NCBI GenBank assembly: GCA_021776735.1
Contig: JAJFFH010000027.1
Location: forward strand, 434,001-498,000
Source of the DNA: Planctomycetota bacterium
Lineage (GTDB): Bacteria > Planctomycetota > PLA2
Length of the DNA: 64,000 nt
Direction: 5' to 3'
Part shown: in pieces, positions 60,574 through 64,000 of the stretch
How the letters are laid out: each line of letters starts with the position of its first letter
How positions within the stretch are numbered: position 1 is the stretch's first letter
The notes under the pieces: generated by a model
Seen by the model: only the letters and a program-made list of their open reading frames with translations
What the model was told of the DNA's origin: nothing
Databases searched by the model: none
Made by a program: the position numbers and the translations under genes

Positions 60574-62796
60574 ATGCGACCGTGTCGAACCGGCATGTCC
60601 CGGATCCCCTTCTGGCCTCTGCGCTTCTGCGTTTCTACGTTTCTGCGGTGCTCATCCTTGCTCGTGCTCGGGCTTCTGCTCTTGGCGACGGCCTTGCGGG
60701 CGAACCCGGAATCGAAGCCGAATCCGGATCCCGTGCCGCCAGCAACGCCGCGCGAGGTGGGCGAAGAGAAGCGACTGATCATCGCGCTGCTTGACCCGCG
60801 GACGTTTCCCCATGGCGCGATGGACACCGACGATCCGGTCCATCAGCTCGTCGAAATGCCGCTCAACTACCTGGGGATGGTCGTGCGCCGCCACGACATC
60901 CAGGAAGGGCCGCCTCCCGCGGCGTGGCTCAAGGACGCGCGCGCCATCCTGACGTATTTCGACGGAAACTTTGCGGCGCCGGACTGGCTGTGGCCCTGGC
61001 TCGAGGCGCAAAAGGGAAAGATGCGCTTTGTGCATCTGGCCGACTTCGGCGCGTTGCAGTCCGGCAAGGAAGGGGCGCCGCGGGTCAAACGCTGGTTGGC
61101 ACAGTTCGGACTTGAGTTCGACGACACCCACGTCGAGGACACCCTCGCGATCGAAACGAAGCTGCGCAGCGAGGCGCTGTGTGCGTACGAGGCCGATCCG
61201 CGTGTCGTGGGAGCGCATCGCGGACCACGCAACGTGTCGCCCAAGAACACGCCGTGGGTCGAGACCTGGCTCAAGGCCAAGCCGGAGGACATACGCACGC
61301 CCGTCGTGACGGGTCCCTGGGGCGCGCTCGCGCTCAGTCCGTGGATGATGCGCATGGGCGAGGACGACGGTACGCGGCGGTGGTATCTCGATCCGTTCGT
61401 GTTCTTCAAGGAGGCGCTCGGATTGGACGGCGTGCCCGCGCCCGATCCGAGCATCCTGAACGGCCGGCGCATGTTCTTTTTGCACATCGACGGCGACGGT
61501 TTCGAGAGCCTCTCGACCGTGAAGCCGGGCTCGCCGTACTGCGCGCAGATCATGCACGACGAGGTCTTCGAGCGCTACGACCTGCCTTGGACCGTCTCGA
61601 TCATTGTGCGCAGCCTTACGCCGGACCGGTTGATCAAGGAGCCGACGGACAGGATGATTCTGGCGCGCAAGATCATGAGCCGCGCAGATGTCGAGGTCGC
61701 GAGCCATGGAGTGCTCCACCCGCTCAAGTGGCAGCAGAAGATGCGCCCCGACTCGCCGCCGCGCACGATCGCCTGGTATCTCGGGCTGGAAAACTACACC
61801 TACGGTCCGGTGAACGAGGTCCGTCAATCGATCGAGTTCATCAACGAGAGGCTCTGCCCGCCGGGGAAACGGTGCCGGGTGATGCTGTGGACCGGCGACG
61901 CGGTGCCGCTCAAGCCGGCGCTCGACGAATGCGCGAACGTCGGTTGCGTCAACATGAACGGCGGGATCTTTCGCTGGGACGCGCTGGAAAACTCCCTCGG
62001 GTATGTCGCCCCGTGGTCAAGACGGCTCGGCGATTCAATCCAGATCTATCCGGGCGCGCCGAACGAGAACGTATACGAGGGGTTTTTCGACACCATGCCG
62101 GGCGCATACGCCCATGTGGACACCACAATCGAACGCACCGGATCGCCGCGCATCCTCAAGCCGGCGAACATGTACATTCACTTCTACTCGGTGGAAAACC
62201 CGGCGCGCACGGCATCGATCCACAAGTTGCTGCAGCGCTGGGCGATCAGGGAAAACACCGCTCCCGTATTCGCCTCGGTGTTCATCGAAGCGGTGCGCGA
62301 CGCCATCCTGGGTGCGCACATGAAGCGCAGCAAGCACGGGTGGCGCTTTCGCGGCTTCGGCCGATGCCCGACCGTCCGCATCGACGCCGAGCCGCGCGAC
62401 GTCGATTTCGGCCGATCGCGCAACATCATCGGAGCTCGCCGGATGAACGGCGCGCTGTTTCTGCATCTCGGTCATCCGGATGCGGAAGTGGTACTCGTGA
62501 AAGACCCGCCGCGTCATCCGCACGTCGAACAGGCCAGCCACGCTCTGCGCGATGTGAAGCTCGGGCGAAACGGCGTGACGCTGTGGTCCGAAGCGCACAG
62601 CCGCCGCGTAATCGTGGTCGCCGGTTTCAAGCCCGGCGAAGCGGTCTCGGTCGATGGCGAGGCCCGCCGCGCGGATGGTCAAGGGCGAGTGACCGTGGAC
62701 AAGAAGCCGGGCCGCTCACGCGTGGTTGTGCGCCGGACGGCTTCTATCAAAGCCGCCGCGCCTTCCAAGGCTGCCGCAGCCTCGGATACCGACTGA
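60574..62796 (+). CDS. PelA-like secreted polysaccharide deacetylase, first paralogue
   Basis: 740 residues from ATG 60574 (ATG 60595 is an alternative). Signal segment SLLVLGLLLLATALRA. Residues about 65-290 resemble the N-terminal glycoside-hydrolase-like part of PelA-type proteins (DDPVHQLVEMPLNYLGMVVR, WLKDARAILTYFDGNF). The deacetylase part has H304-I-D306-G-D308 (FFLHIDGDGFES) and H378-GVL-H382 (ASHGVLHPLKW), the metal and catalytic ligands of CE4-like deacetylases. PelA both cuts and deacetylates an amino-sugar polymer during export. No other pel gene is visible, so this may act on another polymer. It follows the glycosyltransferase by 10 bp. Confidence 0.82.
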   Translation: MRPCRTGMSRIPFWPLRFCVSTFLRCSSLLVLGLLLLATALRANPESKPNPDPVPPATPREVGEEKRLIIALLDPRTFPHGAMDTDDPVHQLVEMPLNYLGMVVRRHDIQEGPPPAAWLKDARAILTYFDGNFAAPDWLWPWLEAQKGKMRFVHLADFGALQSGKEGAPRVKRWLAQFGLEFDDTHVEDTLAIETKLRSEALCAYEADPRVVGAHRGPRNVSPKNTPWVETWLKAKPEDIRTPVVTGPWGALALSPWMMRMGEDDGTRRWYLDPFVFFKEALGLDGVPAPDPSILNGRRMFFLHIDGDGFESLSTVKPGSPYCAQIMHDEVFERYDLPWTVSIIVRSLTPDRLIKEPTDRMILARKIMSRADVEVASHGVLHPLKWQQKMRPDSPPRTIAWYLGLENYTYGPVNEVRQSIEFINERLCPPGKRCRVMLWTGDAVPLKPALDECANVGCVNMNGGIFRWDALENSLGYVAPWSRRLGDSIQIYPGAPNENVYEGFFDTMPGAYAHVDTTIERTGSPRILKPANMYIHFYSVENPARTASIHKLLQRWAIRENTAPVFASVFIEAVRDAILGAHMKRSKHGWRFRGFGRCPTVRIDAEPRDVDFGRSRNIIGARRMNGALFLHLGHPDAEVVLVKDPPRHPHVEQASHALRDVKLGRNGVTLWSEAHSRRVIVVAGFKPGEAVSVDGEARRADGQGRVTVDKKPGRSRVVVRRTASIKAAAPSKAAAASDTD

Positions 62797-64000
62797 TGGT
62801 TGGGTCCGACGGCGCGAGCCGTTCCCCCGCGCCCTCTTTTTGCTACCCCGGCGCGAGCTCCAACCGGATCTGCGCGAAGCTCGCCGTCGCCGTGTTCTTG
62901 TTTGCAGCGATTGTGCGGGCGGATCCGAAATCCGCGCCTGCGTTCGTAACGCGCCGCGCGGGCGAGGAGAAGCGGGTGGTGATTGCGTTGTTTGACCGGC
63001 GGATCCTGCCGAAGGGCGCGCTGGACACCGACGATCCGATTCATCACATGGTGGAGATGCCGCTCAACCATTTGGGGATGGTGGTGCGGCGCCGCGCGAT
63101 TCAGGACGGGCCCCCGTCTGCGGCATGGGTCCGCGATGCGCGCGCGATCCTCACGTACTTCGAAGGCAATCTGCCTGCGCCCGACTGGCTGTGGCCGTGG
63201 CTCGAGGCGCAGCGCGGAAAGACCCGGTTCGTGCACCTCTCGAACTTCGGACCGCTGCAGGCCGGAGACGGCGGGACGGTACGGGTGCGCCGCTGGTTGG
63301 CCGGATTCGGGCTCGACTTTGACGCGACGCACGTCGAGGGACCGCTCGCGGTGGGGAGCCGCTGGCGGTCGCGCGAACTCTGTGCGTACGAAGCCGACCC
63401 GCGTGTTGCCGCCGCGCATCGCGGACCTCGCAACGTGTCGTCCGGCAACACGCCATGGGTGGAGACGTGGCTCAAGACCAAGCCGGAAAACCGGTGCGCA
63501 CCCGTGGTGGTCGGTCCGTGGGGGGCGGTGGCGTTGAGCCCGTGGCTTGTGCGCACCGGCGACGATGACGGTACGCGGCGCTGGTACCTCGACCCGTTCG
63601 CCTTCTTCAGGGCGGCGCTCGGGCTCGAGGGCGTGCCCGCACCCGAACCGAACGTGCTCAACGGGCGGCGCATGTTTTTTCTACACATCGACGGCGATGG
63701 TTTCGAGAGCCGGTCGAGCATGAAGCCCGGTTCGCCGTACTGCGCTCGAGTCATGGCGGACGAGATCTTTGATCGCTACGACTTGCCGTGGACGGTGTCG
63801 GTCATCGTGCGCAGCGTGACCCTGGATTTGAAGATCAAGGAGCCGACCGACAGGATGGTGCTGGCGCGCGAGATCATGGCGCGCAAAGACGTCGAGGTCG
63901 CAAGCCACGGGGTGCTGCACCCGCTCCGTTGGCAACGGGAACTGAAATCGGACAGCCCGCCGCGCACGATCACCTGGTATGGCGGGCTCAAGAACTACGT
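62796..64000 (+). CDS. PelA-like secreted polysaccharide deacetylase, second paralogue (cut by window end)
   Basis: Begins at ATG 62796, sharing one base with the previous stop (TGATG), and stays open to the end of the window, about 401 residues. It parallels the first paralogue closely without gaps: LDTDDPIHHMVEMPLNHLGM, AAWVRDARAILTYFEGNLPA, RRMFFLHIDGDGFES and VEVASHGVLHPLRW, so metal ligands are retained. The leader (KLAVAVFLFAAIVRA) is different from that of the first copy, as expected if only the mature domain is constrained. It indicates a tandem duplication after which both copies remained intact, at least to the edge. Confidence 0.85.
   Translation, partial: MVGSDGASRSPAPSFCYPGASSNRICAKLAVAVFLFAAIVRADPKSAPAFVTRRAGEEKRVVIALFDRRILPKGALDTDDPIHHMVEMPLNHLGMVVRRRAIQDGPPSAAWVRDARAILTYFEGNLPAPDWLWPWLEAQRGKTRFVHLSNFGPLQAGDGGTVRVRRWLAGFGLDFDATHVEGPLAVGSRWRSRELCAYEADPRVAAAHRGPRNVSSGNTPWVETWLKTKPENRCAPVVVGPWGAVALSPWLVRTGDDDGTRRWYLDPFAFFRAALGLEGVPAPEPNVLNGRRMFFLHIDGDGFESRSSMKPGSPYCARVMADEIFDRYDLPWTVSVIVRSVTLDLKIKEPTDRMVLAREIMARKDVEVASHGVLHPLRWQRELKSDSPPRTITWYGGLKNY

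Noticed and set aside
1..64000. Search for tRNA, rRNA, riboswitch, origin or phage genes
   Set aside because: Gaps are short and filled by repeats or promoters; no cloverleaf, rRNA stretch, DnaA-box cluster or phage structural gene was recognised by eye.

Overview
The window is a high-GC, gene-dense piece of a bacterial chromosome from a two-membraned (diderm) organism. Several traits fit Planctomycetota or a neighbouring PVC lineage: a doubled UvrA with four ABC ATPase domains (as in Chlamydia), an XPB-type helicase with its partner gene, DUF4062-TPR proteins with an exact 150-bp repeat, many secreted HEAT/TPR proteins, a redoxin/DsbD pair and a TamA/TamB-like pair. This placement is an inference from protein families; no rRNA or other phylogenetic marker is present. 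Genes are packed tightly, often with 4-bp start/stop overlaps (ATGA, GTGA, TTGA), and GTG or TTG starts are common.

Layout. 1-991: 3' end of a TPR-repeat gene. 1211-4726 (minus): purC, purE and a membrane flavoprotein-ferredoxin fusion. 4987-16500 (plus): a probable operon of aroA, a TPR/HEAT secreted protein, a small lipoprotein, a PBP4-type dacB, a suhB-like phosphatase and the giant uvrA. 16564-21265: DUF1028 lipoprotein (minus), then a VWA/HEAT secreted protein and a CBM9-like lipoprotein (plus). 21245-24110 (minus): histidine kinase plus receiver-PP2C phosphatase. 24265-27989 (plus): XPB-like helicase and helicase-associated partner. 28279-33131 (plus): HEAT and TPR genes, including a LapB-like anchored TPR/zinc-ribbon protein. 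33234-34752: small accessory patch with an AlkD-like gene, an IS630-derived deletion element and a DUF4375 gene. 34829-40638 (plus): TamB-like and TamA/BamA-like genes. 40841-42668 (minus): Nudix hydrolase and MFS transporter. 42745-45123 (plus): DUF4062-TPR protein. 45220-49468 (minus): M1 aminopeptidase, DsbD N-terminal-like protein and redoxin, joined by 4-bp overlaps. 49484-53820: amidohydrolase, a small unknown gene (minus) and a kinase/glycosidase-like fusion. 54279-64000 (plus): a surface-glycan operon with rfbF, a sugar-nucleotide SDR, three related methyltransferases, a GT2 glycosyltransferase and two tandem PelA-like deacetylases, the last cut by the window edge.

The most unusual signal is not a gene. 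A short sequence, RCATCGCCGTCCGTNNGCT, recurs 14 times (one copy with a core mismatch) in both orientations. It lies in intergenic DNA and inside coding regions in several reading frames. It is sometimes paired as perfect inverted repeats, one of which precedes a T-tract like a terminator. The invariant GCT after two free bases shows it is a defined element and not codon bias. It behaves like an uptake-signal-type or small palindromic repeat family. It sits beside two other hairpin repeat families in the clusters at 40.7 kb, 16.5 kb and 1.0 kb.

No rRNA, tRNA, CRISPR array, prophage or replication origin was recognised. Apart from the IS630-derived patch, no gene-free stretch exceeds about 300 bp.
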